A program made the translations under genes and the position numbers. This document shows positions 50,466 through 62,620 of a DNA stretch of 64,000 nucleotides, piece by piece. How positions within the stretch are numbered: the stretch's first letter is position 1; the number at the start of each line of letters is the position of its first letter. The DNA is from Sinotaia quadrata. Its lineage: Eukaryota > Mollusca > Gastropoda > Architaenioglossa > Viviparidae. Below the pieces are notes generated by a model. It was not told the DNA's origin, made no database searches, and saw only the letters and a list, made by a program, of their open reading frames with translations. The DNA lies in NCBI GenBank assembly GCA_028829895.1, contig CM054181.1:33544259-33608258 (forward strand), written 5' to 3'.

Positions 50466-51710
50466 TATTTTTTCCTGAGTTGAAGTAAACATCTGAGATG
50501 AGAATATGCTAGAAAATTCTGATGTATTGCAAAATAATTCCCATGGGTGAGTAGTGTTTATTATCCAATGGTTATGATTTACGAGAACGAGACCAGCCAA
50601 TGGGCTGAGATCTAAATGTTTACCTGCTGTAGAACATTATATTGTCCGATCACTTGAATTTGAATTGGCACAGAAATTCAGCCTTGAAAGAAGCCATTAG
50701 CTTAATGGTGAGTTAAGAGAGAATGGGCTTATAAATGTTTCATGCAGTTTTGCTATTGATATGTTATATTTGTGTTTTATTTAGAGATGTATTATGTGAG
50801 TATATATAGAGTATGCTAAGCTCTTGACATTGTTTCTAGTGAATTTGTTGATAAAACTGATATGCTGTATTTACTATGCTGTGTGTTTGTGTGTGTGTAT
50901 TGGGCAAATAAATAATGTTGCAGAAAATTGTAAGTTGAGACTTGACTGTACGAATGAATGGAGTTTTAAAAAGCAATAAACTAGAAACTTAAGTTTGCTT
51001 CCTGACTATATTTGTCAGGGTAAAGCAGCTTTTTTTCTCCTCATGTTATTTGAATCTCCTGATTCACTGGGTGTAAACTGCTGTGACCAACTATGGTAGA
51101 GGCAGGAAGCAGAGTGTGTAAGTGTAAAGGGATCCACTACACTCCATTGATGTATGGCGGCAATTTATGCTGACTACACGAGCAATTTGTGGTGTAGAGA
51201 AGTTGTTGGAAATGCTACAATTATTATTCTGCTTGAAGGAGTTGACATGATTAAAAGAAGTGCCCTGGTTAGCTCAAGAGAATAAGTAGTGGAACATTGT
51301 TTTCACCTTGTGGGGGAAACAAGACAGATGTAATGATGGCAGATTTATATTTATGATATAATACTGTGTAGACAAACCTTCTTACTCATATTGATAACCA
51401 TATGTAGGAGAAGAAAGTGGGTGGATGAGGGCTTGCTAAATATAGATTAAATATGGATTTGTCTTTTCCTTTAGAAACACGTTTTCCACCCACGGAAATG
51501 TTGTGTGATATTAAATGTTGTCTTTAGCGTTGTGAATGAGAGAAAACATTTACAGTGCCTGCATATCTGCTAAGTGAGAGACAATTGTTGTCTGCTGGAG
51601 AATTATTAACAGCATAAATTAAGATTCTCATCGCTTGTAATTAACTATGAATGATTAATTAATTAAATTAAAGTAAGCATATTTAGTAACTAAGTGGTGT
51701 TTGGGTCACA
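50466..51710 (+). mobile_element. Solo LTR, copy F (left end missing)
   Basis: It follows the family from the 'gagtaaac' region through 'gagaccagccaatgggctga' and the block 'taaataatgttgcag' to the end 'gggtcaca'. About 110 bp of the left end are absent. Copy G lies in inverted orientation within 10 bp of its right end. Confidence 0.7.
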
Positions 51711-51719
51711 TAGAGCATA

Positions 51720-52467
51720 TCAGTTTTATGAATAGGCTCATTAGAACAATGCCAAGTGTTTAACATACTATATATGAGTATTTTCTTTCAAATATTTGTA
51801 GAAATAATACACTACTCACATAATACATCTCTATGTAAAACACAAGTATAACATATCAGCAACAAAAATGCAATTTATTATTTTTTAACTCCATTCTTTC
51901 TTACATTCAAATATCAAACTTACATTTTCATGCAACAGTATTTATTAGCCCAATACATACATACATACATCATAATAAATACAGCATAATCGTTTATGAA
52001 CTGGTTTACTAGAAACAATGTCAAATGTTTTAGATCTATATATGAGCGTCATAGATAACTATTTAGAGAAATATTAGTCTACTCACATAGTATATTTCTA
52101 TGTAACAAAGATTAATTATAGTAATCAATATAAAAAATACATAATATTTCTAAGTCCATTTGCGCTCACTCAGTCATTTAACTCACCATTGATCTAATGG
52201 CCGCCTTTCATAAGAGTCTTCTTGCCACACCAAATTCAAGTGATTATACAATATAATTCTCTATAGCTTGTAAACTGTTGTTCTGAGCTCACTTGCAAAT
52301 TGTGAACTGGTTTGCATTTGCATCAGCAATTTTCTCAACTCAAGTGTTTACTCCAACTCTGATACTTACAAAAATACATCATAAGGAGTGCCCAATGCCA
52401 GGTCATTTCGACAATTTATATAACAATTAAGTCTAAAAATAGGGATAATCACATTTACTTCACCACA
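51720..52467 (-). mobile_element. Solo LTR fragment, copy G (inverted)
   Basis: On the minus strand it starts with the family end 'TGTGGTGAAGTAAATGTG' at 52467 and runs to the 'ttcataaaactgat' block at about 51728. The right half of the LTR is missing. It faces copy F, making an imperfect inverted repeat. Confidence 0.7.
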
Positions 52468-52639
52468 GAAGCTTTTGCCCATTTAAGTTTGTTGGAAATG
52501 GCATTAAAATTTTCTATTAACCCACATAATGTTTAGCATATTATGACTTGAGGGATTTATGGCTTTCTGACCATCATCTCGTGAGTTCAGTCAGTCAGTG
52601 TGCACGACAGCATGAATGGCTAGTTGATTGCATGACTAA

Positions 52640-53110
52640 ACAGTATTTGCATGTCCGGCCTATAGATTGCGTGACTGACCAATAGACTGTTTGACTGGCT
52701 ATTACATTGCAATACAAGCCATTACACTACATGACTGACCAATAGACTCTTTGACTGGCTATTACATTGCAATACAGGCCATTACACTACATGACTGACC
52801 AATAGACTCTTTGACTGGCTATTACATTGCAATACAGGCCATTACACTACATAACTGACCAATAGACTCTTTGACTGGCTATTACATTGCAATACAGGCC
52901 ATTACACTACATGACTGACCAATAGACTCTTTGACTGGCTATTACATTGCAATACAGGCCATTACACTACATGACTGACCAATAGACTCTTTGACTGGCT
53001 ATTACATTGCAATACAGGCCATTACACTACATGACTGACCAATAGACTCTTTGACTGGCTATTACATTGCAATACAGGCCGTTACACTACATGCCTAACC
53101 ATTAGACTGC
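52640..53110 (+). repeat. 60-bp minisatellite, about 7.5 near-identical units
   Basis: The unit combines 'gactgaccaatagactcttt', 'gactggctattacattgcaa' and 'tacaggccattacactacat'. The central units are almost identical, pointing to recent expansion. Confidence 0.97.
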
Positions 53111-53455
53111 GTGACTGGCTAACAGACTGCAGGCTGACCATTACATTTAATGATTAGTCACTGAGAGAAATAGCATAATAGAGTTTGACGATTAGGCACT
53201 AAGTATTATCATAATAGAGTGTTTGATGATTAGGCACTGAGTATTATCATAATAGACTGCATGTTTGGCTAGTGAGAAATGTATCATAATAACTGCATGA
53301 CCAATCAATATACTGCATGTTTGGCTAGTGAGAAATGTATCATAATAACTGCATGACCAATTAATATACTGCATGTTTGGCTAGTGAGAAATGTATCATA
53401 ATAACTGCATGACCAACCAATATACTGCGTGATTGGCTAGTGAGAAAATAATTCA
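53111..53455 (+). repeat. About 57-bp minisatellite, 5-6 units
   Basis: The unit contains 'tatactgcatgtttggctag' and 'tgagaaatgtatcataataa'. The phrases 'gactggct' and 'aatagactg' link it to the preceding array. Confidence 0.85.
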
Positions 53456-54553
53456 TAATCTTAATATATGACGTTGAAAGGTAACGTAGTGATTGAAGTC
53501 TGATGAAAATATCATAATGTCAATTTGTTTGTTGGTCAGCAGTGATAGAACAGTTGAATTATGTCATTCCTTTTTACCTCTGCGCACAGCCTCACTTGGA
53601 ACCTCATTCGTCGTCGACCAGAAATTTCTCCAAACATTTTCTTCACTCACTATTACATACTTTATTCTCATTACATGTTTGTCTTTATTTCATTTGTCAC
53701 CTCCATGTGTTTTCCTTGTTTTCTGTAGAAACACATCTTGTTTAACTAAGTCGACTTGCTTACATATCTTTTTTATTCATTCGTCTCACATGCTTGAAAA
53801 TAGCTCACTAGTTATAATGTGCATTTATGAGTATTTTAGTTTTTTTCGACTTCCGATGTTTTGTTTGGCACCTACATCTGGTTTTGATTTATAACTGTTT
53901 GATTGTTTTGTGTTTGCGTGCGTGCGTGTGAACCAAACTTGCTGTGAAAGCAAGAAATGTTGGACGTTATATCGGCGTTAGGTGACTTTATAAGCCCGTT
54001 ATTTTCCAACACGCTGTTTTATTCCTTCTACACCAGTATTACCTTGATACAATCGTCATACATTTGTGCCAGAAATAGCATCCCGTTGGTTCCTCCATTA
54101 GCAGTGTGGTATAAGCTCACACAAGTGGGATTACTGTAATTTGCTTCATTAGGAAATGCGCCTGCCACAAGAAGAGTCAACCTTACCGGGCAGTTAAAAA
54201 GAAAATTGATAGAAGAATGTCAGTTCTCTCCCTTCTCTTCGGCCATCCTTCTTCAGCTCAATTCCACTTTACAATAATGCACAGTTTTGATAAAGTTCCT
54301 CTTTCAATAAAAACGCACTTGTAAATCGCCCCGACTATTCTGAACTGCACCATACCTTGCACAATCTGCTGCAACATCTGGCTCAATACATCCGAAAACG
54401 AAAAGTGTTGAATTAGCATCTGACTGCTGCGGCAGCCAATAATTTGCTGACCCCACACGTGCATGGGGGCAATTCTATCATTGCCAATGTCCCTATCCCT
54501 TTTCCTTCATTGACATCTTTCAGTTACGAAGATTTATACCAGGTCATTCACTC
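53456..54553. other. Unrecognised; longest frame 133 codons
   Basis: A plus frame at 53493-53894 (133 codons, rich in Leu, Ser and Phe) has no recognised motif, and a minus frame at 54258-54464 also shows none. Neither has convincing splice or start context. They are treated as chance frames. Confidence 0.3.
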
Positions 54554-54700
54554 TAACAACACGTCCTTTACATAGTTCATTCACTCTAACTATTGACAAC
54601 ACGTCCTTCATTCACTCTAACTATTGACAACACGTCCTTCATTCACTCTAACTATTGACAACACGTCCTTCATTCACTCTAACTATTGACAACACGTCAG
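54554..54700 (+). repeat. 31-bp minisatellite, 4 units
   Basis: The unit combines 'cattcactctaactattgac' and 'aacacgtcctt'. Confidence 0.92.
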
Positions 54701-55084
54701 ATTCATATGACTCTGGGTTGTTCTAGAAACATCCACATATAATAAATGAAAGGATGAGAAATGTAGCTTTTGAGACAGTATCATGGCTTTAAAACGAGTG
54801 TGGGGCAAATAAAGGGATTCTGTCAAATGATCTGTAGTTGTTTTCACTTGATATTGAACGAAAAATGAATTGAGTTGGTAAAATGTCTAAAGCTTATGGT
54901 ACTGGTAGGAAACAGTGAATATTTGTATTCTATCATTGATTTATCTACGATGCAGACCAGCTGTGTCAGATGTTGATGTCACTGATATTTGTACTAAAAG
55001 AATGTAGATTTTATTGGCAGATCGATATTTGTAATGATTATTTCAACTGCTAATTTTGTCTCTGGATGTTCACACCGAATGGTA
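54701..55084. other. AT-rich non-coding DNA
   Basis: No signal was recognised. Confidence 0.4.
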
Positions 55085-55262
55085 TCCACTGTTCTTCATT
55101 CAACAAAAATGATGGGTATTGAGGAGCACATCCACACTGCTACAATACGGGTAATTGAGCACATCACAATGCTACAAGAATGATGGGTATTTAGGAGCAC
55201 ATCACATTGCTACAGGCATGACGGGTATTGAGCACATCACACTGCTACAAGAATGACAGGTA
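55085..55262 (+). repeat. About 38-bp minisatellite, 4 units
   Basis: The unit contains 'gatgggtattgaggagcaca' and 'tcacactgctacaagaa' with indels. Confidence 0.85.
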
Positions 55263-55934
55263 CCGGTAGTGCTTATCGATCAAGAATGCAAGCATATAGG
55301 AAGTTATTTAGTGGTGATAATTCTGTAGGGCTCTTAATTGTGATCTAATGGCTTGGGTCAGCTGAGTTATATTAATCGATTTAACTTTAACTGTAAACTG
55401 TAGGAACTGTAAACGGGTAGGAATCAGTGACACACGTACCATTTGTGATTCATAAGTGGCATGATTAATTATGACAATAATAGAAATCAGAATAGCTTTT
55501 AACGGATCTATACACTATCCAATATAGTAAGTGCATTGTCTGTGGGTTGGCATGGAGACAGAATGCTATGTGTAAAATGTGATAATAGAATTCAAGCGTT
55601 TTGCTTCACGCAATTCCTGTGGAACAAAGAAGTTATCGAAACAAAAGTATAAAAATCGAGAAAACAGATTGTTCTTGACACGGTGACTGAGTTCGATCAT
55701 ACAGAGAACTGCTGATAGAGAATCCAAATAGATGCCATTTACGGCTCGCAGTATTTCAGTGTTTTCTAGCTTAGGAGATGAATCAAATAGAAGCGAAAAT
55801 ATATTGATATTATATATTACTTGTATATAAATGTGCTTAAACATTAACAAACATGTACTTAGATATTCTTATATTTTGTTCTGACAGCGTTTAAATAACA
55901 GGAGCAAACAAGTGATATATCTGATAATTTCGTA
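55263..55934. other. AT-rich non-coding DNA
   Basis: A minus frame (55566-55850) has no recognised motif. Confidence 0.35.
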
Positions 55935-56087
55935 TCGACTCTAGATGTATGCTGTAAAAGTAAACTGCATTTGTTTCACATTCTATCGACTCTAGATGTA
56001 TGCTGTAAAAGTAAACTGCATTTGTTTCACATTCTATCGACTATAGATGTATGCTGTAAAAGTAAACTGCATTTGTTTCACATTCTA
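55935..56087 (+). repeat. 51-bp minisatellite, 3 units
   Basis: The unit combines 'atcgactctagatgtatgct' and 'gtaaaagtaaactgcatttg', and is near-identical in all copies. Confidence 0.95.
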
Positions 56088-56133
56088 AGTGAAAATAAGT
56101 ACGTCGTGAAACGTATTTTAAAAAATTACAACA

Positions 56134-56263
56134 ACACACGCGCGCGCGCAAACACATGCGCGCACAAACACAAATTAAAAAACACACACACACATACATA
56201 TACACGCGCGCGCAAAGACATAAAGACATACGAATGCATATATATATATATTGTGTGTGTGTG

Positions 56264-56320
<57 letters not shown>
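56134..56320 (+). repeat. (CA)n, (CG)n, (TA)n and (GT)n cluster
   Basis: Short CA and CGCG blocks at 56134-56215 are followed by TA and about 65 bp of GT. Confidence 0.95.
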
Positions 56321-56321
<1 letters not shown>

Positions 56322-56862
56322 ATAAGCAATTGTAATAGTAATAGTAACAATATTTTTATTATTCACATCAACACAACACTCAATTGGAAATAAAAAGCCT
56401 GTTATCATAAATTTGCAGATACATTATCCTTTAAATCAGTTTGAATAATATGTAATATATACTCAGTCTACCTCCACCAAAGTCGACTCACTACTTATTA
56501 AGGTCACAGCGGTCATTTGTTTTTTTCTCAGTGATCTCCCTTTTTAATGTATGTCATTTGTTGTAATGCTATTCTGAATTTTTTATTCGCAATTCAAATT
56601 ATTTCTTACTTGGCTTCTTTAAAGGAAATCTAAATAATATTCATGATTTTAAATTAAATTAACATGTATAAACTTTTTCTTGAAAAGTTCACAACTTCAA
56701 GTATCTATCTATCTATCTATCTATCTATCCTTCTATCTCCAAGTTACATACATACAGTTAAACCCTGTCAATGGTTTGCAAACATTTTAACTTGTACATA
56801 CCACAATAATTGTTTATGGTCAATGTGTATATTTTTTTTAAAAAAATGTACTTGAGTGTTAC
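56321..56862. other. AT-rich DNA with short (CTAT)n
   Basis: A CTAT run occupies about 56702-56728. Nothing else was seen. Confidence 0.4.
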
Positions 56863-56968
56863 AAATCGTAATGAGGTGATGTATTATACGTTCTTAATTT
56901 ATAAAATACTAACAAAGGAGGTGATGTATTATACGTTCATATTTATCTTAATTTATAAAATACTAACA
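56863..56968 (+). repeat. About 50-bp tandem duplication
   Basis: Two copies contain 'gaggtgatgtattatacgtt' and 'aatttataaaatactaac'. Confidence 0.85.
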
Positions 56969-57049
56969 CGAGTTCACTAGTGTATTTGCAATAAGATAAT
57001 TTCGTTTATTTAAAAAAATATATTTTGAAAAACTACCTGCCAAACGGTT

Positions 57050-57275
57050 TATGGGCTGATCGTATCTAAGTCTCCGCGCGTGCCCCTAAACTCATGCATA
57101 TCTCGCGCTAGTGACGTGAAATCGCTAGCTTTCCTGTGAGAGCGTAGTCCTTCCTCGCTTCGCTTTGCCTCACCCTCGAATCGCACCAGGTTTTGGCCTG
57201 ACTGTGAGCGAGCGAGTGTTTGGGATCCGTTCACTTGAGTCAAAGTGAGAGGGACAATGGTGCTTTATAAAGGTT
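57050..57275. promoter_or_regulatory. CpG-rich patch with a TATA-like box
   Basis: About 190 bp with many CpGs ('gagcgagcgagtg', 'tccgcgcgtgcccc') lie in very AT-rich DNA, followed by TTTATAAAG at about 57264-57272. It is 4.1 kb upstream of the receptor coding exon on the same strand and could be its promoter or first exon. No splicing evidence is available, so this is speculative. Confidence 0.25.
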
Positions 57276-57814
57276 ATCAGCAAGCCAAGCAATGGACTAT
57301 ATAGTTGAGATCTATTTCTTTTTTCAGTCGCCGTTAATTGTATTATAACGTAAGATTGTTACTGGACTTCTGATAGGGAATGATTTAGTTCGGACTTGTC
57401 TGATAAACATGACAAAACTTTGCCGGACGGTAAATGTATGCTGCCAAAGAACCCACAACATAATAAGTCTTGTATGTGTAATGACCGCAATGACAAGCAG
57501 TTTGGTGGTCATTCGAGGTGCGACGAACAACAGCCAATACTTTCCAGTGTGTCCAGCATCAGCTTTTATTAGGTAGTACTCATATCCAGACATACTGTCA
57601 ACTCAGTTCTTGTGATGCGACTTTGATATTTCTTAAAATTCCAGTTTTGTTTAAATAAAAAAACAAACCAACAACGACAACAAAAGCGAAAAAGCAAATA
57701 TAAGTGGACCCATGACAAGACTCCCGTTTGAAACTACGACCGTCTCTAAAGTCCAGACTTGTTGAGAGTCGCCGTCACATCCTGAAAATACAAAAATGAG
57801 AAAGGAAAAACTAT
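57276..57814. other. Unrecognised spacer
   Basis: A minus frame (57324-57593) has no recognised motif. Confidence 0.35.
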
Positions 57815-58440
57815 CGGTAAATACGTATTTTTATTCTCTTTACTATACACGTCACCGCTCTAAACTATTGGTAAATAGAGATTTTTATTCTCTTTACTAT
57901 ACATGTACACATTTATAAACTATAGGTAAATAGAGATTTTTATTCTCTTTACTATACATGTACACATTTATAAACTATAGGTAAATAGAGATTTTTATTC
58001 TCTTTACTATACATGTACACATTTATAAACTATAGGTAAATAGAGATTTTTATTCTCTTTACTATACATGTACATATTTATAAACTATAGGTAAATAGAG
58101 ATTTTTATTCTCTTTACTATACATGTACACATTTATAAACTATAGGTAAATAGAGATTTTTATTCTCTTTACTATACATGTACACATTTATAAACTATAG
58201 GTAAATAGAGATTTTTATTCTCTTTACTATACATGTACACATTTATAAACTATAGGTAAATAGAGATTTTTATTCTCTTTACTATACATGTACATATTTA
58301 TAAACTATAGGTAAATAGAGATTTTTATTCTCTTTATTATACACGTATGCATTTATAAACTATAGGTACATACGCATGTTTATTATCTTTATTAACATGT
58401 ACGCATTTATAAACTATAGGTACATACATATTTTTTTCCT
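57815..58440 (+). repeat. 55-bp minisatellite, about 11 units
   Basis: The unit combines 'ctataggtaaatagagattt', 'ttattctctttactatacat' and 'gtacacatttataaa'. The central units are virtually identical and both edges decay. Confidence 0.97.
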
Positions 58441-58805
58441 CTGTACTGTATGGTACACAACTATTTACCATCGGTAAATATGCATGTTTATTCTCTTTTC
58501 TCTGCATTTACATAGTAATAAATTATATATATGCAAGTTTATTATTACATTACTTTTTTAACACAATAGGAACTAGCGTAAACATGCAGGCACGTTCATT
58601 TTATTGATTTGTACACAACGGAGAGAAAGATTTATAGTAAAATTTATTTAATGATGACCTCAGTAATGAAAACATACCTCAAACCCCAAAATAATTATTA
58701 TCAGTAATCCATGTTTATGAAGATTTTATTGTTTTAGATTTTCGAACATGTAGAACTATTCAGAACTGTCTCTTTCACAGAAAAACATTTTTATAATTAT
58801 TAAAT
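58441..58805. other. AT-rich non-coding DNA
   Basis: Diverged traces of the 55-bp unit persist to about 58560. Nothing else was seen. Confidence 0.4.
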
Positions 58806-58810
58806 AGTTT

Positions 58811-60356
58811 TGTGACACCAACGACACTTAGTTAATGAATATTACTATTAACTAGCCAAAACTAATTACAAGTGTTGAGTGAGAATCTTATTTATGTTAT
58901 TAATGATCCCCCAACAAACACCACTCGTCTCTCTCACTTTGGTGGATATACGAGCACTGTAAACGTTTTCTCTCTTCCACAACCTAAAACAACATTTACG
59001 GTCACATAATGTTTCTGTGAGTGGAAAACTTATTATGAAAGGAGAAAACAAATCCGTCTTTAATCATTATTTAACGAGCCCCCATCCATAAATTAACAAC
59101 ATATTTAATAAATCAACAATCAAATAATTATATGACAAATACGATGAAATAGATTAATTCACATCAATATTTCTACGAATCCAAATTGCGTAATTCCTAT
59201 ATTTCACAGTCCAATACTAAAACACAATTCAATAATATGTCAATACAGAATCACAGGATAGTCTTATCAGAGAACAGAAATGGAGTTATTAGAGATAAGC
59301 AATATTAGTTTTACATAACCTTGTTTAACTTTTTCAACAAGTTTTTGGCATGCTTTTCAACAAAGACAAAAGTTATTGTCGGCATTTATTATGCCAGCTC
59401 TATGTTGACACTCACATGTTGAAAAATTACTGTTCCACTACTTAAGGTTAACCTGGGTGCTTCTTTTTGCCATGTCAACTTCTTCAAACAGAATAATAAA
59501 TGTAGCGATGCCCAACAACTTCTCCACATCAGAAATTGTTCAGATAGTCATCATATCTTTCTGCCACAATCAGTAGAGTGTAAAGTGTTCTTACACTTAC
59601 AAGGCACTTTCCGCCTTTGCCATGGTCAGCTGTAATGGTATACAAACAATAAACCAGGAGGTTCAAATTAAACATTGAAATGAAAACAAAAAGGGTTACT
59701 TGTTCCTGCAAAATATAAGCAGAGTACAAATACTTAGCTCCCAGTTTATCACTTTATAACTCCATTCTTTCCTACATTCCAGTCTCAGCTTACAGTTTCC
59801 TGTAATGGTAATTATTATTAGCTGGATGCACACACAGCATAATAAATACAGCATATCAAAACAATATCAAGTGTCTAACAAACTACATGTGAGCAGCCTA
59901 GTTCAAACACTTGTAGAAATAAAAGTCAACTCACATAATAAACCTCTGCATGAAACACAAGTACAACATTTCAATAGCGATAATGCATGAAGTCTTTTCA
60001 AAACCAGTCAACTAACATACCATCCAGCTAATGGCCGCCTTTCAAGACCAGACTTCTTCTTGTAACTCCAAATACAAAGTGATTATTAGACAATAGATTT
60101 CTCTACAGCAAGTAAAATTTTAAATCTCAGTCCATTGCCTGTCTCGTTCTCGTAAATCATAACCATTGGATAATAAAAACTACACACTAGTTTGCTTTAC
60201 ATTAGCAAATTCTAGAACATTCTCACCTTCAACTCAGACATTTTCAAAAAAAAATAGCATCACAAGGAGTGCCCAAGGTCGAGTCACTCTAACAATTTAA
60301 CATGTTATATAATGATTAAATTTCAAAAAAGGGAGAGGCAAATTTACTCTGCCACA
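58811..60356 (-). mobile_element. Solo LTR, copy H (complete, with 5-bp target duplication)
   Basis: This is the reference copy of the family, 1,546 bp. On the minus strand it starts TGTGGCAGAGTAAATTTG and ends GGTGTCACA, giving short inverted ends TGTGRC...GYCACA. The target duplication AGTTT is perfect: 58806-58810 and 60357-60361. Size, TG...CA ends, a 5-bp duplication, no coding capacity and an AATAAA-type signal in the family all fit an LTR left after recombination. The parent retrotransposon is not in this window. Confidence 0.85.
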
Positions 60357-60361
60357 AGTTT

Positions 60362-60480
60362 ATAATTTAACAAAATAGTAATTGCTTAAAGAAGTATTTT
60401 ATATGTTTCTATGACTAAAGCACATCCTTGAAAAAGATAAACATTAACATATTATACTTCTTTATTTATATTTTATCTAT
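60362..60480. other. Short AT-rich spacer
   Basis: No signal was recognised. Confidence 0.4.
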
Positions 60481-60561
60481 CTATTCTCTCTCTCTCGCTC
60501 TCTCTCCCTCTATCTATCTATCTACCTACCTACCTACCTATCTATCTGCCTACCTACCCAC

Positions 60562-60596
<35 letters not shown>

Positions 60597-60640
60597 CCTA
60601 CCTACCTACCTACTTATCTATCTATCTATCTATCTGCTTT
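60481..60640 (+). repeat. (CTAT)n/(CTAC)n microsatellite
   Basis: Mixed tetranucleotide blocks preceded by a short CT run. Confidence 0.95.
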
Positions 60641-60928
60641 TCTAAAGTTTGTTTCTATCCATTATAATGGATTATTATTATTAATTAATGATATAGTATA
60701 GATTTAAACACAAATGTGATTGTAATATATTCATACCTGCAGGGAGTATTCCACCACAATTTGATTACTTTCAAAGAGTCATTTGGAAATATTTAAATAT
60801 TTTTCTGTATGTGCTATAGAGGTAGCATATGTAACTCTCGCAATTACATACATAGATCATCAAAAATAGTTTTATTTGTAAAGCCTGAATTTCTATGTCT
60901 TCATGCCCTCTTTCTCTCTCTTTCTATC
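60641..60928. other. AT-rich spacer in the presumed intron
   Basis: No feature was recognised. Confidence 0.4.
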
Positions 60929-60930
60929 TG

Positions 60931-60967
<37 letters not shown>

Positions 60968-61106
60968 GGATGGATGGATGGATAGATAGATAGATAGATA
61001 GATAGATGGATGGATGGATAGATAGATAGATAGATAGATAGATACATAGATAGATAGATAGATGGATAGATAGATAGATAGATGATGGATGGATGGATGG
61101 ATAGAC

Positions 61107-61146
<40 letters not shown>

Positions 61147-61159
61147 GGATGGATGGATG

Positions 61160-61198
<39 letters not shown>

Positions 61199-61291
61199 GG
61201 ATGGATGGATAGATAGATAGATAGATAGATAGATACATAGATAGATAGATAGATGGATAGATAGATAGATAGATGGATGGATGGATGGATG

Positions 61292-61359
<68 letters not shown>
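60929..61359 (+). repeat. (GATA)n with GGAT blocks, 430 bp, in the receptor's upstream intron
   Basis: Blocks of GATA alternate with GGAT and a few CATA, in a higher-order duplication (about 60960-61090 resembles 61145-61280). It ends 24 bp before the splice acceptor AG. Confidence 0.98.
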
Positions 61360-61369
61360 TTAATATAAA

Positions 61370-61383
61370 TATTTTCTTTCCAG
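61370..61383 (+). promoter_or_regulatory. Splice acceptor of the receptor coding exon
   Basis: A pyrimidine tract 'attttctttccag' ends in AG at 61382-61383, six bases before the start codon. This implies at least one upstream untranslated exon. Confidence 0.7.
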
Positions 61384-61389
61384 TTTGCT

Positions 61390-62616
61390 ATGACTATTAT
61401 TAGTTCGACGGTAATGGTCGGGGCGCCCTCTGCATTGCATGGTAACACGACTAAAGATTTCATCTCAGAATTACCTGAAACTCATTCACTGCAAACAAAC
61501 GATACAGACAAGGAGAACCTGTCCGAAACAGTCCTTTCCTCACTGCAAGAAAACGTTGATCTCTGGCAGACTCTGTCCTCATCAGACGCTATAGCTGTTC
61601 CAATTGTGTTCGGGTTCATTTTCATCGTGGGTTTGGTCGGGAACGGTACACTGATTTTCACGGTGGTTGTGAACAAAGTGATGCGAAATGTGCCAAACAT
61701 TTTCATCGTCAGTCTGTCCCTGGGGGACTTTATCCTCATCCTCGTGTCCGTGCCGCTGACGTCGACGTTGTATACGTTCCAGTCGTGGCCGTACGGCTTA
61801 GTGGCCTGCAAGTTCAACATCTTCATGCAGACCATGTCTCTGGGGGTAACGGTGTTCACCTTGACGGCTCTCAGCATCGACCGATACATGGCGATCATGG
61901 ATCCAATGAGCAAGCACACTGGCAAAACACATGCCACGACTTTGATTATCTCTGCATGCATCTGGGCTCTCTCTTTCGTCCTCGCCCTTCCAGACGCCAT
62001 ATTCAGTACCACCGTCTTACGGCCTATTTCGAATGAGACCAGCATCAAAATTTGTGAGAACTTTCCCAAAGAATACGATGGAACTACGGTTCCTAAAGTG
62101 TATAATTTGCTCAGATTCTTCGTGTTCTTCGCAATCCCTGTCTGCATCATTGCATGCTTTTATATCCTCATGGCACAGATCCTCATTCGAAGCGGCGAGC
62201 AAATTCCGTGCGAAGGCAAGAGTGGCGGTCTCAACCAGCAGCGCCAGATAGCCGCTCGAAAGAAGGTCGCGCGCATTGTACTGAGTTTTGTCTTCATCTT
62301 TGTCTTGTGCTGGCTGCCCCGCTACGTATATCTGTTATGGTTCCACTTTGACGTGGAAGAATTCAATGATTTCTGGAACGTCTTCAAGATCTTAGGTTTC
62401 TGCCTAACCTTCATTAATTCATGCGTCAATCCGTTTGCTCTCTATTTCCTGAGCTCTCAGTTCCGGAAGTACTACAATCGGTATCTCTTTTGCTGCTTAA
62501 GACATGAGAGATATACTAGCCTGGAGCCATCTTCAACCATGCGTAACTTTAACAGCACCGTTCGCCGCGCCAGCTCAACCAACACGTCCATCGTCCACTC
62601 CCAGTCCATGTGTTGA
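61390..62616 (+). CDS. Class A neuropeptide GPCR, bombesin/CCHamide/EP-GGNG receptor-like
   Basis: This 408-residue plasma-membrane receptor should couple peptide binding to G-protein signalling. All class A hallmarks are present: GN at TM1 (N85), LxxGD in TM2 (D113), the disulphide pair C140 and C222, DRY at 164-166, W192 in TM4, P250 in TM5, CWLP at 307-310 in TM6, NPFALY at 347-352 in TM7, and a likely palmitoylated CC at 368-369. Approximate helices are 69-94, 104-127, 139-165, 182-203, 239-265, 292-316 and 331-355. The extracellular N-terminus (about 68 residues, no signal peptide) has N-glycosylation sites at N19, N37 and N43, and loop 2 has N215. '[21 protein letters not shown]' and 'MSKH' after it are typical of the bombesin/CCHamide/EP-GGNG group; the exact ligand is inferred. 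The first ATG (G at -3) lies 6 bases after the acceptor, so the whole CDS is one exon. The Ser/Thr-rich tail offers kinase/arrestin sites. GC-rich third positions contrast with the surroundings. Confidence 0.92.
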   Translation: MTIISSTVMVGAPSALHGNTTKDFISELPETHSLQTNDTDKENLSETVLSSLQENVDLWQTLSSSDAIAVPIVFGFIFIVGLVGNGTLIFTVVVNKVMRNVPNIFIVSLSLGDFILILVSVPLTSTLYTFQSWPYGLVACKFNIFMQTMSLGVTVFTLTALSIDRYMAIMDPMSKHTGKTHATTLIISACIWALSFVLALPDAIFSTTVLRPISNETSIKICENFPKEYDGTTVPKVYNLLRFFVFFAIPVCIIACFYILMAQILIRSGEQIPCEGKSGGLNQQRQIAARKKVARIVLSFVFIFVLCWLPRYVYLLWFHFDVEEFNDFWNVFKILGFCLTFINSCVNPFALYFLSSQFRKYYNRYLFCCLRHERYTSLEPSSTMRNFNSTVRRASSTNTSIVHSQSMC

Positions 62617-62620
62617 CTAG
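62614..62620 (+). promoter_or_regulatory. Stop codon in readthrough context TGA CTA G
   Basis: The receptor's stop is followed by CTAG, the metazoan readthrough consensus described for several genes, including mammalian opioid receptors and aquaporin-4. The frame then stays open to the TAG at 63001-63003. Actual readthrough is not shown. Confidence 0.5.

Noticed and set aside
53493..53894. 133-codon frame as a gene
   Set aside because: No known motif, no splice support, low-complexity Leu/Ser/Phe composition typical of AT-rich chance frames.
61482..62150. 222-codon minus-strand frame opposite the receptor
   Set aside because: Shadow of the receptor's codon bias; no motif of its own.
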